From Verrucomicrobium sp. (GTDB lineage: Bacteria; Verrucomicrobiota; Verrucomicrobiia; Methylacidiphilales; UBA1321): a DNA stretch of 64,000 nucleotides. The stretch is from NCBI GenBank assembly GCA_017849585.1, contig JAFIGT010000023.1, forward strand, positions 62,001-126,000, written 5' to 3'. The notes beneath the pieces are model-generated. The model searched no databases. It had not been told where the DNA came from and was given only the letters and a program-made list of their open reading frames with translations. The position numbers and the translations under genes are program-made. This document shows, in pieces, positions 54,217 through 62,479 of this stretch (position 1 is the stretch's first letter; the number at the start of each line of letters is the position of its first letter).

Positions 54217-55065
54217 TTAGGCTGCTTTTAAGAGCCGCATAGCAGCACTCACCATGTTCTGTTGGATGTTACGGCGTCGGTATTGAATGTCTTCTGGCTC
54301 ACCGGGTGTAACGGCTCCTAAAACAAAATGCGCAGCCTTGACCGGCCCCGGAAATGATTCTTCCTTAAAATGTTCCCGCAGTGTACAGAGAGCATCCCCG
54401 CAGGCAGGATTTCCAATTCGAACCTCTTCCGCAAATGCCCCAATGGCAGCATCTGTTCCCGCATCATAATGTAATATGGTATACAGGACATCAAACGCAT
54501 CCTTGGGCTGTTGTCGGCGGCAAAAAGCGCGAAGCTTTAGAGTCAGAAATGGTCCTACTTCACAGACGCGAATGGGCATGGACTGTCTCGCTCCCTGTAA
54601 ATCAGTACCCTCTACCTGTACAGTGCGCGCTTTGGCCAAAGCGCGATTAATACCGGGAGCGATACTGGCCGGAGCATCTCCAACCGTTACCGTTCCCTCC
54701 TGATAACTTTCGTGCTCCGCTAAAAGATCCACATAAATGGTAAAACCTTCGACGTTTTTGGCGAAGCGTTGACCTCCACCCTCGCTCATTACCAATAAAA
54801 ATCCCTGGCCTCTCAAATCCCAGCTGATGTTGCCATATTGTCCCTCTCCGGCAGCCAAGGCGATTCCAATATCCACATCCAATGTTGCAGGACGTGGCAA
54901 ACCACTGCCCCCTTGATTTTGGCCACATAGATATTTCGGAACCAATCCACCGATAAGCACCAAATCTTGGCTGTAGCTGCCAAGCCCAGCCCAAACGGAA
55001 AGCAATGCCGCCTCAGCCAATGCCACACCTCGCGGGTCGTACTCACGGTAAGTTTCGTATTTCAT
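54217..55065 (-). CDS. abiEii: AbiEii-like nucleotidyltransferase toxin
   Basis: A 282-aa MNT-type nucleotidyltransferase. LVLIGGLVPKYLCG and PATLDVDIGIAL form the GG...DxD active site near residues 35-65, and LTLKLRAFCRRQQPKDAFDV fits the K-x-K...KD helix of AbiEii proteins. These toxins stop growth in type IV toxin-antitoxin systems. Its start overlaps the stop of the upstream antitoxin gene (ATGA). Confidence 0.75.
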   Translation of the reverse strand: MKYETYREYDPRGVALAEAALLSVWAGLGSYSQDLVLIGGLVPKYLCGQNQGGSGLPRPATLDVDIGIALAAGEGQYGNISWDLRGQGFLLVMSEGGGQRFAKNVEGFTIYVDLLAEHESYQEGTVTVGDAPASIAPGINRALAKARTVQVEGTDLQGARQSMPIRVCEVGPFLTLKLRAFCRRQQPKDAFDVLYTILHYDAGTDAAIGAFAEEVRIGNPACGDALCTLREHFKEESFPGPVKAAHFVLGAVTPGEPEDIQYRRRNIQQNMVSAAMRLLKAA

Positions 55066-56117
55066 TGCCGACAGAATCCTTCCCAATTCCGCAAGGCTTC
55101 CGCTTGGTCAGGGCCTCGCAATCCTGTTTTTTTCAGATCTACAAAAATTTGCGCGTCGCTCACCAAAGTAAATTCAGAAGTTTTGGTTGTTTCAAGAAAA
55201 ACACCTTCCTCTTCTGGAACATGCAACCATACTCCTCCACCCCCATTCACAGGTCTCCATCCTAATTGCTCTAGCGCGTTGGCGTCAGGGAGGCGGGCAA
55301 CATAAGCGCTAGTAATCACCGGCGCGGTGTAAGGATGTCGCAGCCAACCCGCAATCCATTGAGTCAAAGCAAACGAAATATTTTCCTTGGCCGCCCACTG
55401 CGCCAAGCTCCGGGCAGTTTCAGCCGGGTCCGCACTTAACACCGAATATTGGGAAGTACTAACTCGTCGACTAAATTGATCCTTTTGGCTCCATTCATCA
55501 ACCAAACCAAAAAAATCAATCACCTTCAATTCACGAGAATTCGTTTTTTCAACGAAACCTTGCGCAATCAGATATTGAACAATGCGGGAAACCAGCCCGG
55601 AACTAGCCTTGGTACGCTCCACAAGTTCAGCCTGTGTCCAGAGATGATCTCGGTTCGTGAGAAGGGCGCGAACAATGCGAACGCTCTTCCCCACAAAAAT
55701 ATTACGAGGTTCCACCTCGTAACGGAATTTACGGGTAGGTAACGGGGCTCGATCCACCAATAAGCCTGGAGCCCTCAACCATGCGCGACCATTTAAATCG
55801 ACAGCGGCAATACCATTCTGTTTGCAAAACTCCAAAACACGATTGGAAAGCTCAGGCGTCACCAATAAAGGAGGCTTTCCAGTTTTCGTTTCAAGATGTT
55901 TGAGCCATGGAAAGCTGGGGTTAAGTTCGTAGACAGGCACAAACTCCAATTGACGCTTATCGAGCTTAAGTTCGAGAATTTCAGAAAGTTCATTTTCTTT
56001 TTTCTCGGCGATAGTCCACCGCAAATCGGCATCTTCTGGTAGCAACCGATGGAAATGGTGCACCAATTCGCTTTTATGGCGAATGGGCGTTTTTTTACTA
56101 GAAAGCGATAGTTTCAC
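55062..56117 (-). CDS. abiEi: AbiEi-like winged-helix antitoxin/repressor
   Basis: A 351-aa protein with a winged-helix region (IVRALLTNRDHLWTQAELVE, RTKASSGLVSRIVQYLIAQ) at 145-185 and a C-terminal domain of the AbiEi antitoxin type. AbiEi proteins bind inverted repeats and repress their own operon. The start codon is GTG; the upstream inverted repeat 1 overlaps it. Pairs with the nucleotidyltransferase downstream. Confidence 0.75.
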   Translation of the reverse strand: MKLSLSSKKTPIRHKSELVHHFHRLLPEDADLRWTIAEKKENELSEILELKLDKRQLEFVPVYELNPSFPWLKHLETKTGKPPLLVTPELSNRVLEFCKQNGIAAVDLNGRAWLRAPGLLVDRAPLPTRKFRYEVEPRNIFVGKSVRIVRALLTNRDHLWTQAELVERTKASSGLVSRIVQYLIAQGFVEKTNSRELKVIDFFGLVDEWSQKDQFSRRVSTSQYSVLSADPAETARSLAQWAAKENISFALTQWIAGWLRHPYTAPVITSAYVARLPDANALEQLGWRPVNGGGGVWLHVPEEEGVFLETTKTSEFTLVSDAQIFVDLKKTGLRGPDQAEALRNWEGFCRQ

Positions 56118-56196
56118 TAATTAGTAAAAAAGCATGATTCAGTAAAAATTTCAAATAGATTCTTACTGAAATACCATATCTTCACTGACCAGTGAA
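56112..56196. promoter_or_regulatory. Array of three inverted repeats upstream of the AbiE pair
   Basis: Repeat 1 (56112-56129) is TTTCACTAA/TTAGTAAAA, overlapping the antitoxin start. Repeat 2 is TTCAGTAA (56138-56145) / TTACTGAA (56163-56170). Repeat 3 (56181-56196) is TTCACTG-AC-CAGTGAA. All share the half-site TTCAxT(A/G)A, so one protein, most likely the AbiEi antitoxin, could bind all of them cooperatively. Confidence 0.65.
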
Positions 56197-56217
56197 AAGC
56201 TCTTTTATGATAAAAAG

Positions 56218-56262
56218 TGCGACCAGATTTGCGACCACTGCGACCGAAAATGCGACCAGATT
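56218..56262 (+). repeat. Four direct TGCGACC repeats
   Basis: TGCGACC occurs at 56218, 56230, 56238 and 56251; the first and last read TGCGACCAGATT. They lie 90 bases before the tRNA-like fragment and could be arm-type sites for the recombinase or remnants of older att junctions. Confidence 0.5.
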
Positions 56263-56348
56263 AGTAGTTCCGAGTTACGTTGAATTTTGACGGATTACGC
56301 TTGATAATGAAGGTGTTAGGAATACAATAAAAACATCTCGTAAGTGTG

Positions 56349-56379
56349 GAAGTAGGGCCGAGCCCTACCTCCGGAGCCA
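56349..56379 (+). other. tRNA 3'-end fragment, probable attachment site
   Basis: The sequence folds as the end of a tRNA: T-stem GTAGG / CCTAC (56352-56368), then the acceptor 3' strand CTCCGGA, discriminator G and CCA (56369-56379). The T-loop reads CCGAG where TTCGA would be normal, and there is no 5' part to the left. So it is a degraded copy of a tRNA 3' end, the usual target of tyrosine-recombinase elements, and lies 206 bases before the integrase start. Confidence 0.6.
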
Positions 56380-56428
56380 CTTTATAAGTTGTTGACCTGC
56401 AAGTGGAACTGCTTCGTGTTTGGCTCGC

Positions 56429-56447
56429 TGGGCCCAAATTGGGCCCA
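56429..56447. promoter_or_regulatory. Perfect 19-base palindrome before the integrase
   Basis: TGGGCCCAA-A-TTGGGCCCA is a perfect inverted repeat; a third half-site TTTTGGGCC follows at 56449-56457. It may control integrase expression or be a recombinase core or arm site. Confidence 0.5.
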
Positions 56448-56584
56448 CTTTTGGGCCTAAACCTCCTTGAGAAGACAACAGGTGCCGAGTGCTCGCCACA
56501 AGGCGGCTCACAGGCTCCCGCTATCTTCTGAGGGGTTGGGCGCAAAGGCTGATATTCTTGTTGAGGCTACTGGAGGGATTGGCC

Positions 56585-57673
56585 TTGAAAGACCGTTATC
56601 GACTCTTCCGCCGCTCGGGAGGCATCTACTACGTTCGGGACACCGTCACGCTGCGCAAGCAAAGTCTGGAAACCGACGACGTGGTGAAAGCGCGCCGTTT
56701 GCTCGCCGCCAAAAACCAAGCCGTCGAACAACCGGCGCTCAACCGGAGCATGGCCAAGGCGTACTTGTCCGGCATCTCGCCGGAATTCACCACCCGCACC
56801 TGGACCGATGTGATGGATATGTATGTGCGTACCGGAGTCGAATCGACCCGCGACCGCAAGGAACGGGCGTTCAAGAGCCGTCCGTTTGCGCTCCTGCGGA
56901 AGGTGAAAATTATCGACACCGAAGCGATTCATTTGTTTGCCGTGCTGGAGCACAAGCAGTCCGGCAATTCCACGCATCATTACCTGAAGCGGATTCATAA
57001 TTTCGCCCTGCACTTGGGCTGGCTCTTGTCGCCGGTCATGGCCGAGGCCGCGTGGCCGTCCATGCGCAAACAACACTACTCCGCGCTCACCACCGACGAA
57101 CACAACCGGATCATCGAGAAAGAAGGCAATCTGGAGCGGAAGCTGTTTTACCAGTTGCTCTGGGAAACAGGCGGTTCGCAGTCCGACATTGCGAATTTGA
57201 GTTGGGAGAATGTGGACGGGGAAAACAGCGTGCTCTCGTTTCAACGCCAGAAATTGCTGAACCGTGGCGAGGGATCGAGCTGTCTCCATATCGGTCCCCG
57301 CATTCGCGCTCTTCTCGACCAGTTACCGCAGGAGGGCTTTTTCTTTCCGAAGATTCGACTGGAAGAACCCAAACACCGCGCTGCTGAATTCAAGCGCCGC
57401 TGCCGCACCCTGAAGATCGAAGGCCGTGTCCTGCACTCGTATCGCTACGCATGGGCGCAGCGCGCCCGCAACGCTGGAATGCCCGAGCGCGAGGCGATGA
57501 TTCATCTCGGGCACAAGTCTCGTGCGATACATGCGGCCTACGCGGGCGGGGCGCAAGTTGCGGTGCTGCCGTTGGAATTCTACGAAGCTCAAAAAGAGAA
57601 GAAGGTGATTCAGTTCAATAGTTCCCCTGACCAAAATAGCAGAGATCAAGAACGACAGAGCGCTGCCCTGTAA
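56585..57673 (+). CDS. int: Tyrosine recombinase/integrase with altered catalytic site
   Basis: A 362-aa site-specific recombinase. C-terminal catalytic motifs are LHSYRYAWAQRARNAG (H-x-x-R) near residue 285, IHLGHKSRAIHAAYA with the second His and the nucleophilic Tyr near 320. The first Arg, normally in a TGLRxxEL motif, is replaced: the block reads ETGGSQSDIANLSW. This variant is one I associate with Verrucomicrobiota integrases. A TTG start at 56585 is supported by GGAGGG at 56572-56577, 7 bases upstream; the open frame extends upstream to GTG 56489 but overlaps regulatory sequence. Confidence 0.8.
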   Translation: MKDRYRLFRRSGGIYYVRDTVTLRKQSLETDDVVKARRLLAAKNQAVEQPALNRSMAKAYLSGISPEFTTRTWTDVMDMYVRTGVESTRDRKERAFKSRPFALLRKVKIIDTEAIHLFAVLEHKQSGNSTHHYLKRIHNFALHLGWLLSPVMAEAAWPSMRKQHYSALTTDEHNRIIEKEGNLERKLFYQLLWETGGSQSDIANLSWENVDGENSVLSFQRQKLLNRGEGSSCLHIGPRIRALLDQLPQEGFFFPKIRLEEPKHRAAEFKRRCRTLKIEGRVLHSYRYAWAQRARNAGMPEREAMIHLGHKSRAIHAAYAGGAQVAVLPLEFYEAQKEKKVIQFNSSPDQNSRDQERQSAAL

Positions 57674-57923
57674 GCGCAAAAAAAGCTTAACCTCGTTAGA
57701 AATCTCTCTTGATATGAAATACATATAAGCTACAATGTGACGCATCGAAGATGAGGCCGAGGCCCTCAATTACTAGGTGGCTATCTTCGGAGGACTTCAG
57801 ACTGGCAAGACTCCGGTTATCCCCTTGTCGCCTCAAAATTGCCCCTCTCCCAGAAACCCTTGGTAAAAAAATTGTCCTGCTACAGCGGATACCAACGACG
57901 AGGAGGTTACTCCATCCGCCGTC

Positions 57924-58292
57924 ATGATTCCGCTGAAACCCAAATCGGTCAAGGTGACCCCGGAACTCAATGAGCGCATCCGCAAGATAGCTCAAAGTAT
58001 TGAATATTCGGATAGTCAGTTAATCTCAATTGGCATGAAGGCCATTTTAGACCTGATTGAAGCTCCCGGTCCGCTGGTGATTCCCCGAATTGTAGTCATG
58101 GCCCGGGCCGCGCTCAACTACGACAAGTCCCCACCTGAATTTATGAATCAACATGAAGCTCATCGCCGAAAAACAGCTTCGATAAAATCCAAGACCTCCA
58201 CATCAACCGGCAACTCTTCCCATCGAAAGCGGAACGCTTTTTTCAACTACACGATCCAGCCTAAATCTAACTCAGGGAGAAATCGCCTTTGA
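57924..58292 (+). CDS. Small ribbon-helix-helix-like protein
   Basis: A 122-aa protein, MIPLKPKSVKVTPELNERIR, then helices QLISIGMKAILDLIEAPGP. The start and helical pattern match the gene at 36335, so the two are paralogues. The C-terminal 45 residues are basic and Ser-rich. Probable DNA-binding regulator. Its stop overlaps the next start as TTGA. Confidence 0.6.
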   Translation: MIPLKPKSVKVTPELNERIRKIAQSIEYSDSQLISIGMKAILDLIEAPGPLVIPRIVVMARAALNYDKSPPEFMNQHEAHRRKTASIKSKTSTSTGNSSHRKRNAFFNYTIQPKSNSGRNRL

Positions 58293-58540
58293 ATAAGAAG
58301 AACCATATCAAAGCCCAATCAATTATGAGTTTTCCCAACAACGACAAATCCGAATACGTATTTTCAGAAGAAACCCAGCAAAGGGTTGAAAAACTAGCCC
58401 GGCTACTAAACTGTTCCGAACAGGAAGCTGGAGAAGGACTGCTTAATTCGTTTCTAAATTTGATTGAAAATCCAAAATCTCCGGAATTGACCGGGTTTGC
58501 CAAAGAAGCCCGAGAGAAACTTTATCCCCCCAAGCATTAA
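58289..58540 (+). CDS. Small ribbon-helix-helix-like protein, second copy
   Basis: An 83-aa product. A TTG start overlaps the previous stop and is preceded by GGGAGA at 58275-58280; ATG at 58325 is an alternative. The core YVFSEETQQRVEKLARLLNC, then EAGEGLLNSFLNLIEN, follows the same strand-helix-helix plan as the neighbour. Likely a DNA-binding partner. Confidence 0.55.
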   Translation: MNKKNHIKAQSIMSFPNNDKSEYVFSEETQQRVEKLARLLNCSEQEAGEGLLNSFLNLIENPKSPELTGFAKEAREKLYPPKH

Positions 58541-58593
58541 AATTAGGCAAGCAACGGCTTTTATGAATCTTTAAGCACCCCGGCCTGCTAAAT

Positions 58594-58797
58594 TCAGGAG
58601 CCACATTTAGAATTGTCATCATTCTTGAGTTCCTTTTGCCTTTTTCTGATTTCCAAAAGAAACTCGGGTATTTGCTTTTCGTCTTTCCCGCTAACCCATT
58701 CAATCATTGCCTCAATACCTTTTACTCTTAGCTCTTCATAGGAATAGCCAAGTTTTGTCGCCAATTTCCTCAGTCGTTCGTCATCTGCTTTATTCAT
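58594..58797 (-). CDS. Small ribbon-helix-helix-like protein, opposite strand
   Basis: A 67-aa product, DDERLRKLATKLGYSYEELR, then GIEAMIEWVSG. The helix-turn-helix spacing parallels the two genes before it, so it is probably a third diverged member of the family. Convergent to 58289. Start preceded by AT-rich sequence. Confidence 0.5.
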   Translation of the reverse strand: MNKADDERLRKLATKLGYSYEELRVKGIEAMIEWVSGKDEKQIPEFLLEIRKRQKELKNDDNSKCGS

Positions 58798-58914
58798 ACA
58801 TATTTAATTCCAAAATATTCTACAGAGCTATAAGACTACCAATTTTACAATGGGGTTATTGGCAACTTTATCGCCAGGCAATTGGCGAGGAACGACGCAA
58901 GTTGCATTTCTGTT

Positions 58915-59015
58915 ATTTCAATCCGCGCCCGGAAACTGTTCTCCGAGCGATTTATCTTTTACTGCCTTACGAACAGGTTCGACAATTTCAATCCGCGGCA
59001 TGTTCTCTGCCGATC
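58915..59015 (-). CRISPR. Minimal CRISPR array: two degenerate type I-C repeats and one spacer
   Basis: The core ATTTCAATCCGCG occurs at 58915-58927 and 58985-58997, exactly 70 bases apart. On the reverse strand both read ...CGCGGATTGAAAT, the hallmark 3' end of type I-C repeats. Each is followed (plus-strand order) by a hairpin whose loop holds TGTTCT: CGGCA-TGTTCTC-TGCCG for the second, CGCCCGG/CCGAGCG with one mismatch for the first. The repeats differ by 6 bases in length, so they are degenerate. The intervening 34-38 bases have the size of a spacer. The right-hand repeat begins within the cas7 stop codon region. Confidence 0.65.
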
Positions 59016-59925
59016 AAAGAAGCTCCAGAATCTCCACCTCCTGCGATAGATTTTCCCTATCAATTTCAACTGAATAGTCCGAAAAAGAACGAGCCGTAAC
59101 CACATCGGGTTTGCGTCGGACCGAGATGCGCTCGAAAAGCTTGTGGGCGGGAGCATTTCCCAGCATTGAAGAATGCTTGAAGACGATAAGCTTCTGAGGT
59201 GCCATGATGCCGCGAGTAGCGGAACGGTCATGCTCAAATAAACCTAGGAAGGATTCCCACAAAAGAGCCAGATCATCCCCATTAAACCCCGTTTGATTGG
59301 CCAAATGTGCACTGATAAAGCCATGTGTCCGGTAGAGCCCATAAGGAATGATATTTTTGCGGCCCATCGTAGTATCCTTGGTCTCCTTCTCCTTTTCATT
59401 GGCGACGGCAATTCGCGTGACGCAAAGATCCAGAGGGAGAATCGGATCGACAGAACGGGAAAAAGAGATTTGCACCGGCCCTCGCACTTGCCCCGCATTG
59501 AAAATTTTGAGCGACATCACCGCTCCAAAGGTGCGCACATCGAAATAATGCTCGCATATCCATCGCTTAATTTTCTCCAAATCATGCGGAGATTGACGAC
59601 CTCTTTTTTTCCTATATGGAGCTCTTCGTTCTTCGCCCTCCGGTGATTCTACCGGACTCACTACAGCCTCAAGCCCCAAAGTCTCGTAGGCAGCCCTGTG
59701 AACCAACTCCAGAACCCCGTGATGGGAGACATATATGCGGTAACGTTCTTGTGGGGAGCGAGTCAAAGAAACGTAGTCTCTAATTTTTCGCTTCAGGCAA
59801 ACATCGGAAACCAAGCCATGCATGTTTTGAGGATCGATCCTAGGGGCATTTCCAGCGTCGGGATCGCCGTTTGGGTTGCCATCCTTACAATCGAAAAGAT
59901 AAACAAAGTCATAACGGTTGTTCAT
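59014..59925 (-). CDS. cas7c: Type I-C Cas7 (Csd2) backbone protein
   Basis: A 303-aa RAMP protein that coats the crRNA. The start YDFVYLFDCKDGNPNGDPDA is the Csd2 signature, followed by MHGLVSDVCLKRKIRDYV and FGAVMSLKIFNAGQVRGPVQ. Normal length. ATGA-type overlap with cas8c. Its stop codon abuts the CRISPR repeat; in ordinary I-C loci cas4-cas1-cas2 would come next. Confidence 0.93.
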   Translation of the reverse strand: MNNRYDFVYLFDCKDGNPNGDPDAGNAPRIDPQNMHGLVSDVCLKRKIRDYVSLTRSPQERYRIYVSHHGVLELVHRAAYETLGLEAVVSPVESPEGEERRAPYRKKRGRQSPHDLEKIKRWICEHYFDVRTFGAVMSLKIFNAGQVRGPVQISFSRSVDPILPLDLCVTRIAVANEKEKETKDTTMGRKNIIPYGLYRTHGFISAHLANQTGFNGDDLALLWESFLGLFEHDRSATRGIMAPQKLIVFKHSSMLGNAPAHKLFERISVRRKPDVVTARSFSDYSVEIDRENLSQEVEILELL

Positions 59926-61703
59926 AAATTCTTTGGTGTAGTGTGAAATAAGGTTGGAATATAAGACTTTTTCTCTTCGTACTTCTTCTTACGTTCCGTG
60001 CTGCGACGGCGATAGAACGCCTTTTGGTGATAATAGCCGAGCGCGAATCGCCCTTGGCCTTCGAGATCGAGTAATTGAGGAAATTTGCCTTCAAGAGTTT
60101 CACTAAGTTCATTCAGATCCTGGCAAACATTTGCTTCAATGCCCCACTCGACCCGTGCCAGATGAAACTGGGCATTGCGAAACAAGCGTCCCATCACCAA
60201 AGCCGGAGTAGTGCTGGCACTCGTATAAAATCGTTCAATAATGCCGGAGTTAAGCTCGCCTTGGGCAAGACATTGCAAGCGATCAAATACAGCGAAAAGC
60301 CTGCCGCAAAGATAGGCAGGATCTTTGTTCTCAGGGGTCAATTGTTCGGTCACGGCATCACCTCTATTTCGATTAGGAGAGCGGATGAGACAGAGCTTAA
60401 TAAGGGCCGTTCGTGCCACATTTAACTTCGTCTGCTGGTCAAGCAATTGACGGCGGACAGCACTCGCCAGTATTGCACGGGATAAATAAACGGATCGTCC
60501 TGTAAATGCGCCACGAAACAGCGTCGAGGATGCTGATGCAGACAGTTCGCGTAGGTCAGAACGAACAAGGCTGTAAAGAATCTCCCTAAATTTAAAATTC
60601 CTTTTTATATGTTCACCGTCAAGCCGCACCAGACTCAAATCTTCAAACCATTCAGAAATATTTTGGGCCATCTGCGGAATGGTAGACTCCAGCCAATCCC
60701 GAACGATGATTCGGGTGCCATTTCCAGAAAGACCCAATGCATAGTAAGCGTTCGGATCTATGGATAGATCAGCGTGCCCCTGTTGAATGGAGTGCAACAG
60801 ATGTTCGGCGGCGCAACTCTCGCCCGAGAGAAGGATTTCAGATGGACTCCAATCCAATGACTGTTTAGTCCAATGGATGTAAATGGTGTTATTGAAGATC
60901 AATTTCTGTTGGCGACTCTTCTTGATGAGGTGAGTTAAGGCAGAGCGGATTTTTAATTCTGCGTATGGAGATAGTGGCGCGTTTTGGGCCTGTTCGAATC
61001 CATAAGAGCAGAAAGCTTCTTTATCGAAACTGACAAGGTTGGCACCGACAGCCATTGTTCCCGGAATTCCCTTAATTTTGTCCGTAGTATTTAAGGCCAC
61101 GGTCAATTTTCCCGAGACAAGACAAATGCGTTTTGGCTTTCCTTTCTCTTTTTCTTCCATTTCACGCTTGCTTCGCCGAAGCCAGTAATTTCTAAGCTTT
61201 TTTAATTCTAAAAGATTGGTGCCTGCGACAAAGAATGTTGCATTATGAATGGCCTTGGCTTTTTGCCCTCGAAGGTCGGCGTGACACAACCCGATTCCAG
61301 TTTCATCCTCTAGAAAGTTTAGCACAGGATAGAGATAGTCTGATTCCGTAGGGCATTCGCCAATAGCTTCCCTTAGAAGACCCTTGAAATAGGAATGTTG
61401 TTTTCGTCGTGTGCCTTCCTTTTTTGAAGAAGAATCATCAAGATAAAGCACTACGCGCTCCAACGTATCGCAGAGAAAATGAGACTTCTTTCCGCTTGTT
61501 AGGTGATTGGGAGAAACGTAAGGACGAGAAAATATCGCCGGACGAACGTGATTGGGTTTGATTTCCTGAAACAAACGTAGCGTTCCGTTAAATTGCCCGG
61601 AACGGTCTAGGAAAATTCCCCAACGAACGGAAACGGATTCCACGCCATCGGTCCGCCCGAGCCCTTCGTATTCTGCGTATGATACCAGTGCCGGAAGGAT
61701 CAT
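59922..61703 (-). CDS. cas8c: Type I-C Cas8c (Csd1) large subunit
   Basis: A 593-aa protein: MILPALVSYAEYEGLG at the start is typical of Csd1, with blocks KPKRICLVSGKLTVALNTT, GANLVSFDKEAFCSYGFEQA and a C-terminal FALGYYHQKAFYRRRS, the usual C-terminus of Csd1 proteins. It recognises the PAM and, in I-C, also encodes the small subunit by internal start. Overlaps cas5 and cas7 by 4 bases each. Confidence 0.9.
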   Translation of the reverse strand: MILPALVSYAEYEGLGRTDGVESVSVRWGIFLDRSGQFNGTLRLFQEIKPNHVRPAIFSRPYVSPNHLTSGKKSHFLCDTLERVVLYLDDSSSKKEGTRRKQHSYFKGLLREAIGECPTESDYLYPVLNFLEDETGIGLCHADLRGQKAKAIHNATFFVAGTNLLELKKLRNYWLRRSKREMEEKEKGKPKRICLVSGKLTVALNTTDKIKGIPGTMAVGANLVSFDKEAFCSYGFEQAQNAPLSPYAELKIRSALTHLIKKSRQQKLIFNNTIYIHWTKQSLDWSPSEILLSGESCAAEHLLHSIQQGHADLSIDPNAYYALGLSGNGTRIIVRDWLESTIPQMAQNISEWFEDLSLVRLDGEHIKRNFKFREILYSLVRSDLRELSASASSTLFRGAFTGRSVYLSRAILASAVRRQLLDQQTKLNVARTALIKLCLIRSPNRNRGDAVTEQLTPENKDPAYLCGRLFAVFDRLQCLAQGELNSGIIERFYTSASTTPALVMGRLFRNAQFHLARVEWGIEANVCQDLNELSETLEGKFPQLLDLEGQGRFALGYYHQKAFYRRRSTERKKKYEEKKSYIPTLFHTTPKNL

Positions 61704-62479
61704 AGGAAGCCGACCCCCAAACTTTTTTTAAGTTGCCGCCACTCTGGAACAACAACAATTCCGTCTTTTAATCTGGATGGGAAGAAGCTGACTCTCGGAC
61801 GCGGAACTTGATGTTTCGCATTTTTCCCTGGCAAAACATCCAGATCAAAAACATCGTAAAGCATCAAACCAAAATCTGAATCCACATTCAGATTGGGAAT
61901 GATTTGCATCTCTTGAGGGGTTGCCAACTCGAAGTTAGCCGGAAATTCACGGCAACCCAAGCTAGGCTGGGTAAAACACTGCCCTTTCTCAGCCCGCCGT
62001 CGAAACATCGCCATGTATTTACCTATTGAGTCGCCGTCACCATTTATCTTTGTTCGTGAACGTTGCGAAAGACATCCCGCCAACTGTGTTAGCTCCATGC
62101 TCGCTTCGATCACATATTCCACGTCTCGCAATGCTAACGTATTGCGCTGGGTATGGTCTTCATCCGTCAGAAGGCATTCAGCAAGGGCCGCTTGTTCTGG
62201 AGAAACAGGGAATTCTCCCGCTCCACGTCCTGCATTCAGAGAAAAGAGACGCAGAGACAACCTAGATTTCACTTCGTTTCGTCGGAACGAAAGGAATTGA
62301 ATTGGCTTTCTCACCGCAATCCGATGAATGCGCCATCGGAATTGCGGTTTGTAAAGAATTGCCTCCAACACACCACGCGCCGCGCTGGGCGTTATAACGG
62401 GATAGCTTACCCGTTCCACTTTCATTTCAGGACGGGTAAAGCAGGCCCAATCACCCCAAATGCGCAAGTAAATGTTCAT
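61700..62479 (-). CDS. cas5c: Type I-C Cas5 (Cas5c/d) pre-crRNA nuclease
   Basis: A 259-aa protein, IYLRIWGDWACFTRPEMKVE at the start as in Cas5d, then SYPVITPSAARGVLEAILYK. In type I-C Cas5 replaces Cas6 and cuts the repeat hairpin. The start ATG is clear. No cas3 lies upstream; the gene begins 22 bases after the PII-like stop, leaving little room for a separate promoter. Confidence 0.9.
   Translation of the reverse strand: MNIYLRIWGDWACFTRPEMKVERVSYPVITPSAARGVLEAILYKPQFRWRIHRIAVRKPIQFLSFRRNEVKSRLSLRLFSLNAGRGAGEFPVSPEQAALAECLLTDEDHTQRNTLALRDVEYVIEASMELTQLAGCLSQRSRTKINGDGDSIGKYMAMFRRRAEKGQCFTQPSLGCREFPANFELATPQEMQIIPNLNVDSDFGLMLYDVFDLDVLPGKNAKHQVPRPRVSFFPSRLKDGIVVVPEWRQLKKSLGVGFL

Noticed and set aside
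38390-54235. Similar 18-base strings (GTTTAGGCAGC near 38393 and GTTTAGGCTGC near 54214) flanking the defence cargo
   Set aside because: 15 of 18 matches without other shared sequence; too weak to call ends of an inserted unit.
56261-56545. Open frame of 94 codons on the minus strand over the tRNA fragment
   Set aside because: Its GLGPTSTLTR-type sequence is a common false translation of tRNA-like DNA; no start signal.
57652-57690. GCGCT/AGCGC hairpin followed by A-run after the integrase
   Set aside because: The run is of A, not T, for the rightward transcript, so it is not a terminator for the integrase gene.
58707-59099. Open frame of 130 codons on the plus strand across the CRISPR repeats
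   Set aside because: It overlaps the cas7 3' end and the repeats, and its sequence has no family pattern; the repeat-spacer reading explains this stretch better.
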